Source of the DNA: Methanosarcina sp. DH2
GTDB lineage: Archaea > Halobacteriota > Methanosarcinia > Methanosarcinales > Methanosarcinaceae
Assembly: GCF_020804225.1 (NCBI RefSeq)
Contig: NZ_WJBI01000017.1
Location: 17,179-81,178, forward strand
DNA length: 64,000 nt
Direction: 5' to 3'
The first letter of the stretch is position 1. Each line of letters starts with the position of its first letter. The position numbers and the translations under genes were made by a program. Under the pieces are notes generated by a model that searched no databases, was not told where the DNA came from, and worked only from the letters and a program-made list of their open reading frames with translations. Shown here piece by piece: positions 46,563 through 55,277 of this stretch.

Positions 46563-48962
46563 ATGACTGTTAAAATTGTTGTTGCGGGGGATGTGAGTGT
46601 AGACTGGTATTACTGGCCGAGACCTTCATACTCAAGCAAGGAAGATACAAACTGGAAGCTGTACGAGGGTATTGATACAAACCCGCAGCTGGGTGGAGCT
46701 ACTCTCTTAGCAGAGTGGTTGAGGGATATTCTCCGGATTAGAACAGAGGAATCACCTTACTCATTGGCGTCTCAGAGCTGTGAGGATCTAATTAGAAAGA
46801 GCCTCAGTGAAGTTCTGCACACAAACGTATACCTGGATTTATTTCCTCCGTTCTCTTCCAGTGATACAAAAGAAGAGGTCAAAGTATATAGAGTTAAAAA
46901 TTATTTGGGGCATATAGCTTCGGTCGATAACAAGCAGCATCCAGCTTCCCTGGAAATACTCGAAGACCGGCAGGACGCAGACATCGTTATAATTTATGAT
47001 GCGGGGAAAGGTTTTCGTTTTGAAAAAGAGGCATGGCCAGAAGCGTTGAAAGGTGACCGAAAACCAGTTGTGATATATAATATGTATCCTCCCCTGTTCA
47101 AAGGAGATCTCTGGAAGCATGTCCTCAGATATCACAAAGAAAAATTAATCTTAATAATGAATGCAGATGACCTGAGGAAAATCGGTACGAATATAAGCCG
47201 TTCAGTTTCATGGGAAAAAAGCGCTATAGAATTTTTATGGGAAATTTGCCATAAAGAGGACCTTGCAGAAATAAAAGAACTGAACAATGTAATTATTCGT
47301 TTTAAGTATGAAGGTGCCATTCATTACAGAGGAAAAACAGATAGATCAAAATTATACTTTGATCCTGTATCAGGAGAAGGGGAATTCTGGAATTCTAAAA
47401 GATTTGGAGACATGAGAGCTACAAACCTGGTTTTTGTTGCTAATCTGTCTTCATGTTTAATTTCTAAATTTAAGGAAAAGAAAACTGAATATCAAGAAAA
47501 TCAAAATAAAAATCAAAATAAAAATAAAAATCAAAATCAAAATCAAAATGATTCTCAAAAAGGGAGTAATCAACAAGCCTGCGTAGAAAGCGCTATTAAA
47601 GAAGGCCTGGAAGAAGGTTTAAAAGAAGGCTTAGTTAAGTCTCGAGAGTCTTTAATATACGGTTACGGCGATAGTAATGGGAAGCCAGATTTCTTAGAAT
47701 ATGCCTGTCTAAGCACAAATAAGAAAGCAGGTGAAAAGAAAGCAAGTGGGGGGTGTGCTTTAGATCAGGATAACTCATCTAAATACAAATTATCCCAAAA
47801 AATATCTTCAAAATCACCTGCCGGTTACATGGCAGATGTCCTGCTGCCATCAATTGAAGAGATAGCTGAGCACTCAGACCCAAATCAATCAAATTCACAC
47901 TTCTGGACGATTCTTAAAGAAAATACAAAAGAAGAATCCGGTAAAGCCTCCGTTGAAAAGGATTCTACTTACGTGGAACAGCTTGCTTTCATAATAGTTA
48001 AAAAAGGGTTATCCAGCATTAAAGACTTCCCTGTGGGTAAATTTGGAAAACTAATTACTGTAGATAGAGCAGAAATAGAAAGCTTCAGAAGTATAAAAAA
48101 TGTAATGGAAGAGTATATACATTCTGAAGAAAATCTGAAGCCACTGTCCATTGCAGTATTCGGATCTCCAGGTTCCGGAAAGTCATTTGGAATAACCCAG
48201 ATAGCAGAAAGTATTGACAGTGGAAGAATTGTGAAAGTGGCATTCAATATTTCACAGTTTACATCTACAAAGGATTTAACAAATGCTTTTCACAGAGTGA
48301 GAGATATTTCCTTAAAAGGAAAAATTCCATTAGTATTTTTTGATGAGTTTGATTCCAAGCTTGAGAACGAAGAGCTGGGCTGGATAAAATACTTTTTAGT
48401 ACCAATGCAGGATGGGGAATTTCTGGACTTTGAGACCATGCATCCCATTGGGAAATCGATATTTGTTTTTGCTGGAAGTACTTACAACAGGCTCAAAGAT
48501 TTCTATGAATTTTGTAGCTACTCAAATATACAGAGCAAGTCCTATCCGGGAATAGACCCACGCAGAAAAATCTCAAATAAATGTCCTGATTTCCTGAGCA
48601 GACTTCGAGGATATGTAAATATTCTCGGACTCAACCGGGTAAATGAAAAGGATGAAACCTATATAATCCGAAGGGCAATCCAGTTACGCTCCTTAATTGA
48701 AGAAAACGCTCCAAAAGTTATCAGGGAAAATAATGCACGTGTTAGCTGCGGGATATTAAATGCTCTAATTAATGTGCCAGAATATATGCACGGAGTTCGT
48801 TCAATGCAAGCAATAGTAGAAATGAGTGTACTCCATGAAAAAAACTCATGGGAAACGGCTTATTTACCGCCTAAGGACCAGCTTGAGCTACATATTAAAA
48901 GCATAGACGAATTCTATAAACTCTTAGCTCAAAAAAAGCAATCATGCACGGAAATTAAATAA
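46563..48962 (+). CDS. PfkB-like domain fused to an AAA+ ATPase
   Basis: Unusual protein of 799 residues. The N-terminal ~300 residues resemble a PfkB/ribokinase fold: IVVAGDVSVDWYYW (5-18), GGATLLAEWL (about 43-52), ADIVIIYDAGKGFR and ILIMNADDLRKIG are all in order. The usual catalytic GAGD near the C-terminus of that fold is replaced by SKRFGDMRATNLVFVANLSS, so it is probably a binding and not a kinase domain. A Q/N/K low-complexity linker lies at about 308-335. The C-terminal part is an AAA+ module with Walker A GSPGSGKS (about 535-542), Walker B LVFFDEFDSK (about 590-599) and later arginine-rich sensor segments. No close family is known to me. By position it looks like a defence or stress-response effector; that is inference. 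Confidence 0.7.
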   Translation: MTVKIVVAGDVSVDWYYWPRPSYSSKEDTNWKLYEGIDTNPQLGGATLLAEWLRDILRIRTEESPYSLASQSCEDLIRKSLSEVLHTNVYLDLFPPFSSSDTKEEVKVYRVKNYLGHIASVDNKQHPASLEILEDRQDADIVIIYDAGKGFRFEKEAWPEALKGDRKPVVIYNMYPPLFKGDLWKHVLRYHKEKLILIMNADDLRKIGTNISRSVSWEKSAIEFLWEICHKEDLAEIKELNNVIIRFKYEGAIHYRGKTDRSKLYFDPVSGEGEFWNSKRFGDMRATNLVFVANLSSCLISKFKEKKTEYQENQNKNQNKNKNQNQNQNDSQKGSNQQACVESAIKEGLEEGLKEGLVKSRESLIYGYGDSNGKPDFLEYACLSTNKKAGEKKASGGCALDQDNSSKYKLSQKISSKSPAGYMADVLLPSIEEIAEHSDPNQSNSHFWTILKENTKEESGKASVEKDSTYVEQLAFIIVKKGLSSIKDFPVGKFGKLITVDRAEIESFRSIKNVMEEYIHSEENLKPLSIAVFGSPGSGKSFGITQIAESIDSGRIVKVAFNISQFTSTKDLTNAFHRVRDISLKGKIPLVFFDEFDSKLENEELGWIKYFLVPMQDGEFLDFETMHPIGKSIFVFAGSTYNRLKDFYEFCSYSNIQSKSYPGIDPRRKISNKCPDFLSRLRGYVNILGLNRVNEKDETYIIRRAIQLRSLIEENAPKVIRENNARVSCGILNALINVPEYMHGVRSMQAIVEMSVLHEKNSWETAYLPPKDQLELHIKSIDEFYKLLAQKKQSCTEIK

Positions 48963-49540
48963 AACGGATATTAAGTGATATACTTCAGCAATAGAGAAAT
49001 GGTTTGCACATCTTAATCATAAAGGAAAGGGAAAAGCAGAAAAAAGTCCTGACCTGTAAAATGGATGATTCTTTTGCAACAACCTTAAAAACCAGCTAAC
49101 TTCCTCAAGCACATCAAAATCTACCAAAAATCACATGAAAGAAGCCACCTTTAGAATATTCAGGAAGGAATTTACAACACTGGGATAGAAACCCCGGTTT
49201 GAAATAAATTTTTAATTCTTTTAATAAAATAATGCAGAAACAACAGTCCGGCACTACAAACCCTTAAGTTGCGAGTACATTTCGCTCCCAAACAATCTCC
49301 TTTACTGTAATTCCTAGGCGCAATTAAGAAAATAAGGCTCTTCGCTGTTTCGAGTGGGTAACTTACATTCGTTTCCTAAATGTTGAAGTAGCAGATCTAA
49401 AATTTAGAAATATTTGTTGTTGAAAATCACATTCAAGATTGATGTTTCTGTTTGTAGCCTGGCTACTTTCTAACTAAGCAATAATCTTCAACCCACACAA
49501 AACAGCGAAGAGCCGAAAATAAAAGCTATAATTTTGTAAA
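48963..49540. other. Spacer after the PfkB/AAA+ gene
   Basis: About 580 bases without a gene. It contains a long imperfect palindromic pair around GGCTCTTCGCTGTTTCGAGTGGGTAACTTACATTCG near 49327 and ACAGCGAAGAGCC near 49502 (GGCTCTTCGCTGT with ACAGCGAAGAGCC, 13 bases, about 175 apart). This may be the inverted ends of a small inserted element of about 190 bases (49327-49514). Confidence 0.55.
49327..49514. mobile_element. Possible small element with 13-bp inverted ends
   Basis: GGCTCTTCGCTGT at 49327-49339 and ACAGCGAAGAGCC at 49502-49514 are exact inverted copies. Inner parts (GTGGGTAACTTACATTC and AAGTAGCAGATC) do not resemble a transposase, so if it is mobile it must be moved by another element's enzyme. 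Such ends are typical of MITE-like insertions or of IS elements reduced to their ends. No target duplication was confirmed. Confidence 0.45.
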
Positions 49541-49542
49541 AA

Positions 49543-49817
49543 TTAGTCCTCTTGAGCTAAGCAAAGCGGAGCGAAAAGGATGCGTACTCCCGAGACGCAA
49601 TTCGGGCGAGGCGCAATTCGGGAAGTAAAAATAAAGATGAAAAAGAGTGTTTTGCGCAGTAATATCTTTAATTTAGTCCTCTTGAGCGAAGCGAAAAGGA
49701 CACCGTGCTGTTGCACTTGCAGTGCAACTCGCAGGAAATCTCTGATTTCCTGTGATCCCGAAGCGAAACCGGGTAGCGAAACTCGGGCAGTGAAACTCGG
49801 GAAGCGAAACTCAGGGG
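49543..49817. repeat. Multi-hairpin repeat array, family A (copy 6)
   Basis: Two arrays joined head to tail: a short one (AGTCCTCTTGAGCTAAGCAA, CCCGAGACGCAATTCGGG) and, from about 49674, a nearly complete one with AGTCCTCTTGAGC, TTGCACTTGCAGTGCAA, CAGGAAATCTCTGATTTCCTG and several CCCGAAGCGAAAC-type hairpins. It lies immediately before the second G-rich element. Confidence 0.85.
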
Positions 49818-49874
49818 AAAACGGATTGTCAACAAGGGAAAAAAGAGTTGTCAAAATATAGGTAATATGGGGAT

Positions 49875-49965
49875 TGGGCATCCGGATATTGGGGAGTTGG
49901 GGGGTATGGGGGGGTTATTAAAAAGAGTTAAAAAACAAGTCTTTAATGACCTTTCCAGATGCCCA
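49875..49965. repeat. G-rich element with 12-bp inverted ends (copy 2)
   Basis: TGGGCATCCGGA at the left and TCCAGATGCCCA at the right, with GGGGAGTTGGGGGG and TATGGGGGGG between them and the same TTATTAAAAAGAGTTAAAAA, ACAAGTCTTTAATGACC interior as copy 1. Identity to copy 1 is very high by eye (only a few changes), and the preceding TAATATGGGG is shared as well. Confidence 0.85.
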
Positions 49966-50294
49966 GAATTCTAGTCTACCTCATGATATATAAAATAAGT
50001 AGATTTAATCACGTTTTTTAAAAGTGTCAGTGAAGCTTTTTACCGGGTGGAGTTCGGGTCTTTCCGGAATAGTAAACCCCGCATAATCCAGCATAATATC
50101 CTCACGAGCGAAAGACTTATTTCATTTTTAAATACGCTATCAAGGGCGCTAAATCAAACATCTTAAATAGAAGTTTGTCACCGATTAAAATCGCAATTCT
50201 TTTAACAATTGAAGAAGTATTGTCGACTGGTGAACATACAGTAATAATTAAAAGAGGATAGAAAGACTAATGAAGAAAAGAAGGCGCTTTTGAA

Positions 50295-51032
50295 TTGTAC
50301 AATCAATCTGAGTTCGGCAATCTCGAAACCTATCTGTTAGAAAAGAAATATAGTAAAAAAACTAGCTGCGGACAACCCCCTGATATTTATATATTTACTG
50401 GCACAGTTGGGTTTAAAAAACACAGTTTTGAGAGCGTTTCTGTCATTTTAATAAATACTTTTAATGAAAAAATTCTCGGAATAATAAGCAAAATTTTCTT
50501 ACTTCTCTGTATAACAGGAGCTTTCGTCACAACAATTAATTTCCTGAATAGTGAAACCGCAGACTGGTTATATATCGTGGGTATGGTAGCATCCCTGATT
50601 CCACTCATTATTTCTCTATGCATGCAAAAGGTGCTCGAATACCATAAGGATACTTTTTGCGAAAAGTGTGGGAATAAGCTTGCCTGTGAAGAAGTAGGCG
50701 AGCCAGTTATGAAGGAAACAAGTAACTTCAGTGGCTATACTTTAACAGTTACAAGACACTGGAAGTGCAGATACTGCGGGAATGTGGATACAAGGGAAGG
50801 ACCTGAGAATATTTTTGCAGATAAAGGAGAAATGCTGCCCGCAGTTTATCTGAAAGGTATTGAGTGTAGTAAATGCAGCGGTCTAAGCACAGTTGTAGAG
50901 TTTAAGAAGCCCGATATAAAAGAGATTGGAAATAAGAGGACAACCAGAAGATATTATAAATGTACACTGTGCGGTTATGAGGACATTAATGAAAGTGAAG
51001 AAACAATTAGCCGTAGCACTCATGCCGGCTGA
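50295..51032 (+). CDS. Zinc-ribbon membrane protein (paralog of the interrupted gene at 39111)
   Basis: Protein of 245 residues with two membrane helices (about 57-80, ISKIFLLLCITGAFVTTI, and about 90-112, LYIVGMVASLIPLIISL) followed by two zinc ribbons: CEKCGNKLACEE...CRYCG and CSKCSGLSTV...CTLCGY. The ribbon part, with KETSNFSGYTLTV-like and RTTRRYYKC segments, matches the protein at 39444-40049. Start uncertain: TTG 50295 has no clear ribosome binding site and follows a stop by only two codons. Function unknown; possible sensor or membrane-linked effector. Confidence 0.6.
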   Translation: MYNQSEFGNLETYLLEKKYSKKTSCGQPPDIYIFTGTVGFKKHSFESVSVILINTFNEKILGIISKIFLLLCITGAFVTTINFLNSETADWLYIVGMVASLIPLIISLCMQKVLEYHKDTFCEKCGNKLACEEVGEPVMKETSNFSGYTLTVTRHWKCRYCGNVDTREGPENIFADKGEMLPAVYLKGIECSKCSGLSTVVEFKKPDIKEIGNKRTTRRYYKCTLCGYEDINESEETISRSTHAG

Positions 51033-51174
51033 TTATTAAGAGTTGGTTCACAGCAGAAAGATAATCGCTTTTATCAGAACCTGCCAGCTCAATTTACCGG
51101 ACCGTACCAGCTCATCCATTAGAGCCTGCCAGCTCATACCTCTGTACGAACCTTTGAATCAAAAACGAAAAAAG

Positions 51175-51410
51175 CCAGAGTGATTGCAAGGACTTGCTCT
51201 TTATTTCAGTCGAATACCCCGCTAGCTTGCTGCGGGGATGGAAAACTTCCCCGGTAACCGTTAATGATAATATGATTTATCAATCCCATTTTTTGGTTGT
51301 TAACTTCTGCTCAAACTAAATTGTTTAGGGATATTATCTCCTTTAACGGAATTTGGAGCGGTGGCGCGAACATACCCCGTTGCTTGCAGCGGGGTGCGCC
51401 AGCGCAACTT
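51175..51410. mobile_element. Possible IS200/605-related palindromic element
   Basis: Two related hairpins, CCCCGCTAGCTTGCTGCGGGG at 51217 and CCCCGTTGCTTGCAGCGGGG at 51375, stand about 157 bases apart, in the same orientation and both preceded by ATA. This is the pattern of the subterminal hairpins of IS200/IS605-type elements, and the interval is too short for a transposase, so it could be a non-autonomous derivative. The first hairpin is followed by GGAAAACTTCCCC, a further stem. Confidence 0.45.
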
Positions 51411-51463
51411 TGATTCCAATTTGCTTGAGCACTTTTCTATTCAATATCACTGGTGGTCTTTCT

Positions 51464-51820
51464 CTATAACTTTTCTTTTTCCAACCGTATATGATCTCTT
51501 ACATTGTCTAATATAAAACCGAGAATCAGAAAAACAAAACCCATAACAAACTGGTAAAGTTGCCCTATAAAAAGCCCATATATAAACAGTAAAAATCCCG
51601 ACATCATAAATAATATACTCAGAAGATAGAGCGATAGCTCTTCAATCCCCTGATTCAGAAATTTAGAGAAAATATCATTGATATATTTTCCTGTATATGG
51701 ATTGTAACCATTTGAAGTAGCATTTCCAGAATTATTTCCAGAATTATTTCCAGAATTATTTCCAGAATTACTACTGTATGAGTAACTTGATTTATTTTCC
51801 AGGAACATCCCCCATTCCAA
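51464..51820 (-). CDS. Small membrane protein with NSGN repeats
   Basis: A 118-residue protein with an N-terminal polar repeat of four NNSG units (about 18-33) from a 12-base tandem repeat (ATTATTTCCAGA on the plus strand), then a GYNPYTGKYI segment and two hydrophobic helices (about 62-80 and 85-102), and a basic-acidic end. The likely start is ATG 51820 or ATG 51808; GGGGG precedes the latter closely. Unrecognised; possibly a small membrane partner of a neighbouring gene. Confidence 0.5.
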   Translation of the reverse strand: MEWGMFLENKSSYSYSSNSGNNSGNNSGNNSGNATSNGYNPYTGKYINDIFSKFLNQGIEELSLYLLSILFMMSGFLLFIYGLFIGQLYQFVMGFVFLILGFILDNVRDHIRLEKEKL

Positions 51821-52069
51821 AATATTTTATTGTTTAATTCAGGTTTTTCACTTCTTTAAAAATAATATACCTTTCTAGAATTAAAAGCTAATGTTAGGAT
51901 GATCTTCTGCAGAACTCAAAATTGCCTGTATGATCGAAAAAATAATTCCTGTATAAGTTATCTCTAATTCCGGTTCAACAGTTATATAGTGCAATTGGCG
52001 GACTATCATTTAAAAAAAGAGTAAACTGATTTTTTATAAATTTAGTTTGCCTGAGTTTCAAATACGGTT

Positions 52070-52807
52070 TTAAAGTACATACCTCCAGCCATCTTTTTTC
52101 AGGCGCTTCCTGTGTACCTCATAGCCGGGCATAAGTTCCCCTACCAGTTTCCAGAAACTGGCAGAATGGTTTTTTTCCTTTACATGACAGAGTTCATGCA
52201 CAACTACATATTCAAGCTGTTCGGGCGGAGCCATTACAAGCTGAAAATTTATCCTGAGAATATTATCTGCAGAGCAGCTTCCCCAGCGCTTTTTCTGATG
52301 CTTTACCTTAAAATCCGGAGGCGCTACCCCCAGTTTCTCCGAATAAGCTTTCAGGAGCTTGCCAACCTCTGGCTCGGCACAGTCTCTGTAAAAACTCCAG
52401 ACCGCCTCCTTTACGAGTGCTGGCTCCAGTTCTTCAGATCTCATTCCAGGAATAAGAACAGTAAGTTCCGAACCGCTGAAGGAGGCAGAGGGTTTTTTAA
52501 TTCCGTCCACATGAGTTATTTTTATGGGATATTCTCTGCCCAGATAGAGGTACATTTCACCGTCATTATACCGCTTCTCCTGATTGGGCAGCCTGTTTGC
52601 CTCAAACCAATCAAGCTTTTCCCGTACCCAGCCAGCTTTCTTCTGTACCATGTCCCTGATAGCCTCACGGCTAAGACCATGAGGGGCTCGGAACTCCACT
52701 TTAAGGTCCGGGCGGACTAAGATCGCTGCTTTTCTCCTCTTTTTGCTGTAGACAATTTCGTATTCTATTGTCCTGCCGCAAGCTTTGATATTATCGTTTT
52801 TTCTCAT
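52070..52807 (-). CDS. YgjP-like (DUF45) metallopeptidase domain protein
   Basis: Zinc-dependent metallopeptidase-like protein of the YgjP/DUF45 family, 245 residues. The zinc motif HELCH (about 204-208) lies in YVVVHELCHVKEKNHSASFW, as in the family, and the N-terminal part carries RRKAAILVRPDLKVEFRAP. The frame is open upstream to 52918, but those 37 codons lie in a family A repeat; ATG 52807 has GTGAGGAACC at proper distance and is the true start. Relatives are often found beside type I restriction genes. Confidence 0.85.
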   Translation of the reverse strand: MRKNDNIKACGRTIEYEIVYSKKRRKAAILVRPDLKVEFRAPHGLSREAIRDMVQKKAGWVREKLDWFEANRLPNQEKRYNDGEMYLYLGREYPIKITHVDGIKKPSASFSGSELTVLIPGMRSEELEPALVKEAVWSFYRDCAEPEVGKLLKAYSEKLGVAPPDFKVKHQKKRWGSCSADNILRINFQLVMAPPEQLEYVVVHELCHVKEKNHSASFWKLVGELMPGYEVHRKRLKKDGWRYVL

Positions 52808-52825
52808 AGATGGTTCCTCACACCC

Positions 52826-53048
52826 GTTTCGCTTCCCGAGTTTCGCTTCGGGATCACAGGAAATCAGAGATTTCCTGCGAGTTGCACTGCAAGTGCAACA
52901 GCACGAGGTCTGTTTCACTCGCTTCGCTCGTTCAAGCAGACTAACTTATAAAATTAAAGCTTTTACTTTTCAAATTGCACCTCGCCCGAATTGCGCCTTG
53001 GGAGTACGCATCCTTTTCGCTCCGCTTTGCTTAGCTCAAGAGGACTAA
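52826..53048. repeat. Multi-hairpin repeat array, family A (copy 7, inverted)
   Basis: Reverse-complement orientation of the array: CGCTTCCCGAGTTTCGCTTC, CAGGAAATCAGAGATTTCCTG, TTGCACTGCAAGTGCAA, GGTCTGTTTCACTCGCTTCG, and at the end TCCTTTTCGCTCCGCTTTGC, CAAGAGGACTAAT. It lies directly upstream of the metallopeptidase start, so its hairpins fall in or near the leader of that gene. Confidence 0.85.
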
Positions 53049-53288
53049 TTAATAAATGCTGGGACATCTTTTTCGCTTCTTTCCGGGTCTTCAGTGGGTC
53101 ATCTTTTAGTTAAGATTAACCAGGGAATTTCAGTATTAGATTATGAATACTGCATGAAAAATATTCTTTTTCTATCGCTTTTTCACGTCTTTTTATTCTT
53201 TCGGATTTCTTTTTATTTCTTCCTTTTTTACTTTTTTCTTTTCTTTTGAATGGTTTCCAAACAAACTGACATGGACACTTATATTTAA

Positions 53289-53576
53289 CTGTGGATTGAA
53301 ATACGGTTTCGGAATCAGGAGAAGTATTTCTCGAGCCAGGGAGATCTTTCTGAACTTTCTGGTAAGCAGCTTGAGGGAGCAGTTGTAAGGAGTATCTGCG
53401 ATGAGGAGATAAAAGAGGCTGTCCATTTTGTCCTTGTAACCAAAATACTCAACCCTATGGAAGACCTCATTATCCAGACCTTAAGGGTACTGGGGATTAA
53501 AACAACCCGTAAAAATACCTGGGAAAAAATCGAAAAACTTATTCAGTCGGGGATAGAAAGCAATAAACTGACCTGA
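53289..53576 (+). pseudogene. C-terminal fragment of an unidentified gene
   Basis: The frame from 53289 to TGA 53576 is open for 95 codons and looks coding (EKYFSSQGDLSELSGKQLEG, then EAVHFVLVTKILNPMEDLII and KTTRKNTWEKIEKLIQSG), but it has no start codon before residue 55 and begins straight after TAA. It is therefore the end of a larger gene whose beginning is lost. The helix-rich character and amphipathic pattern do not identify a family. It is transcribed toward the EamA gene. Confidence 0.6.
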
Positions 53577-53835
53577 CCTGCACTCTCAATTAAATGAATG
53601 AAATGATTTATTTTATAGAGTAAGCCCGAAAAATGGTTAATCTATTTTTACTGTGGCGATATTTAATTTATTTTTCAATTTTATTTGCTCTCTTTCTACA
53701 AATCGTGTTATTCTCTTTTTGTCTCTCTATTTTTTGTTTTTATTTTTCTTTTTACTGTAATATTTTTAACAATCTGTAATAATTAATTATTTTCAAATAG
53801 TCTTATATCCACGCTGTAATATCTCTCTTGCAATT
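53577..53835. other. AT-rich spacer before the transporter
   Basis: T-rich stretch (TTTTTGTCTCTCTATTTTTTG and similar) that could contain a terminator for the upstream fragment and the promoter of the transporter gene. No gene is seen. Confidence 0.4.
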
Positions 53836-54810
53836 ATGTTCCTTACAGTTAAAGAAAATAACAGGCCATATACAGCAGTCATCATGTCCTGTATCCTGTT
53901 TGGCATGATAGGCATATTTGTAAAAGAAATTAAAGATATGGATGCAGGTTCTATTCTATTTTACCGGCTATTTTTCGGATTTGCGGTCATTCTGGGGTAT
54001 CTTGTAATATTCGGAGGAATTGGAAATATTCAACTGAAGCAGAAGAAGTTACATATGCTTTTGCTTGGGGTTCTTAATACAATAACAATGTTTACGTATT
54101 TTTCCGCGATCAAACATACCGGCATTCCAGTAGCTGTGCTTCTCCTGTATACAGCGCCGATATATGTCACCCTGCTCTCTCCTTTACTCCTGAAAGAGCA
54201 CGCGACTTTCCGGGATATGCTTGCACTTACCCTCTCTATCTCGGGTATACTGCTTGCTGTTAACCCTTTAAACATTTATGGAAGTACGGCCTCAGATGAT
54301 GGGTATTACATCACAGGAGTCCTTTTCGGACTGCTCTCAGGCCTTTCATACGGTTGTTCGATCATGACCATGAATTACCTGAAGGAAACTTATTCGGTTA
54401 TAGGGCAGATGTTCTGGTCAACAGCAGTGAGCCTTGCCCTGCTTCTACCTTTTGGGATTTCCGTATCAGGCCCGGTCCTGCTCGAAAACCTGAAGCTCCT
54501 GGTACCTTTAGGCATCATTGCCACGGCTCTCGCATCTCTTCTGTACTTTAGAGGGGTGGCGCGTATAAAAGCGCAGACCGCAGCCGTGCTCTCCCTGCTT
54601 GAGCCGGTGAGCAGCATCTGTTTCTGTTGCATGCTCCTCGGAGAGCCTGTGCAGCCAAACACAATCGGAGGCTGTCTCTTTATCCTTGCAGGCGCTGCAC
54701 TTATCGGTTATAATGCCCCGATCCGGCAGGGAGCTTCAGAAAAGTATTTCCAGGACATCTGGGCAAGATTTTTCCAGCCTTACATGCCCCTTAGACCGGG
54801 GAAGCTCTGA
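53836..54810 (+). CDS. EamA-family (drug/metabolite) transporter
   Basis: Integral membrane transporter of the drug/metabolite superfamily, 324 residues with about ten membrane helices in two EamA halves (first half about 12-142, second about 155-293). The segments YFSAIKHTGIPVAVLLLYTA and LASLLYFRGVARIKAQTAAV are the conserved fourth and ninth helix regions that mark each repeat, followed by LLEPVSSICFCCMLLGEPV. The substrate cannot be predicted. The ATG at 53836 is preceded by weak TTGCAATT and no strong ribosome binding site. A piece of this gene recurs at the right edge of the window. Confidence 0.88.
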   Translation: MFLTVKENNRPYTAVIMSCILFGMIGIFVKEIKDMDAGSILFYRLFFGFAVILGYLVIFGGIGNIQLKQKKLHMLLLGVLNTITMFTYFSAIKHTGIPVAVLLLYTAPIYVTLLSPLLLKEHATFRDMLALTLSISGILLAVNPLNIYGSTASDDGYYITGVLFGLLSGLSYGCSIMTMNYLKETYSVIGQMFWSTAVSLALLLPFGISVSGPVLLENLKLLVPLGIIATALASLLYFRGVARIKAQTAAVLSLLEPVSSICFCCMLLGEPVQPNTIGGCLFILAGAALIGYNAPIRQGASEKYFQDIWARFFQPYMPLRPGKL

Positions 54811-54925
54811 TTTTCTTCCCCTTAAGCCTTTTTTAAAAAAGATTATTTTTAGATCAAGAATTAAACTCTCCAATTCCTGATTTACCTAATTTCTTTGGCA
54901 TGAAAGTACGTGAAGACTCTATTCC

Positions 54926-55277
54926 TCACGTACTCTCTCCTTCCTTATTTCCTATTATTGCGATTATCCCACTAATTATTGTTATCCGTTCATCAATTGA
55001 GAATGTATCTGTCTCAACTATCTTCCTTTTTTGAACTTCTCCCTTTTCATATCCTGTTTCATCTTCGTACATCTTATCATTTGTTATAAGATGCCATACC
55101 ATTGTTGCAATTTTTCTTGCCAGGGCAATAATTGACTTTGCATGTCCAATTGACATCTTTTTCCTGTTAAAAAACTCTTTTAACTCACTATTTTTCTTCC
55201 TTGCTGCTGCCTGAGCAATCTGTGTTAAAATTCATCTTGCTACTTTTGATCCTCTCTTTGTGATTCTTCCATTATGG
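54926..55277 (-). pseudogene. Truncated IS110-family transposase
   Basis: C-terminal part of an IS110-type transposase (Tnp_20 region). Reading on the minus strand from about 55277: HNGRITKRGSKVAR, then an in-frame TGA where the family has a tryptophan, then ILTQIAQAAARKKNSELKEF and MSIGHAKSIIALARKIATMV to the end at 54926. The N-terminal catalytic domain is absent. No terminal repeats were found, as expected for this family. It lies immediately after the transporter and may mark an old insertion point. Confidence 0.8.

Noticed and set aside
49543..49881. Open frames within the hairpin arrays (also at 49580, 52785)
   Set aside because: They owe their length to the repeats, share no conserved frame between copies and have no ribosome binding sites.
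52808..52918. N-terminal extension of the metallopeptidase
   Set aside because: It lies entirely within a family A repeat, and ATG 52807 has a good ribosome binding site.
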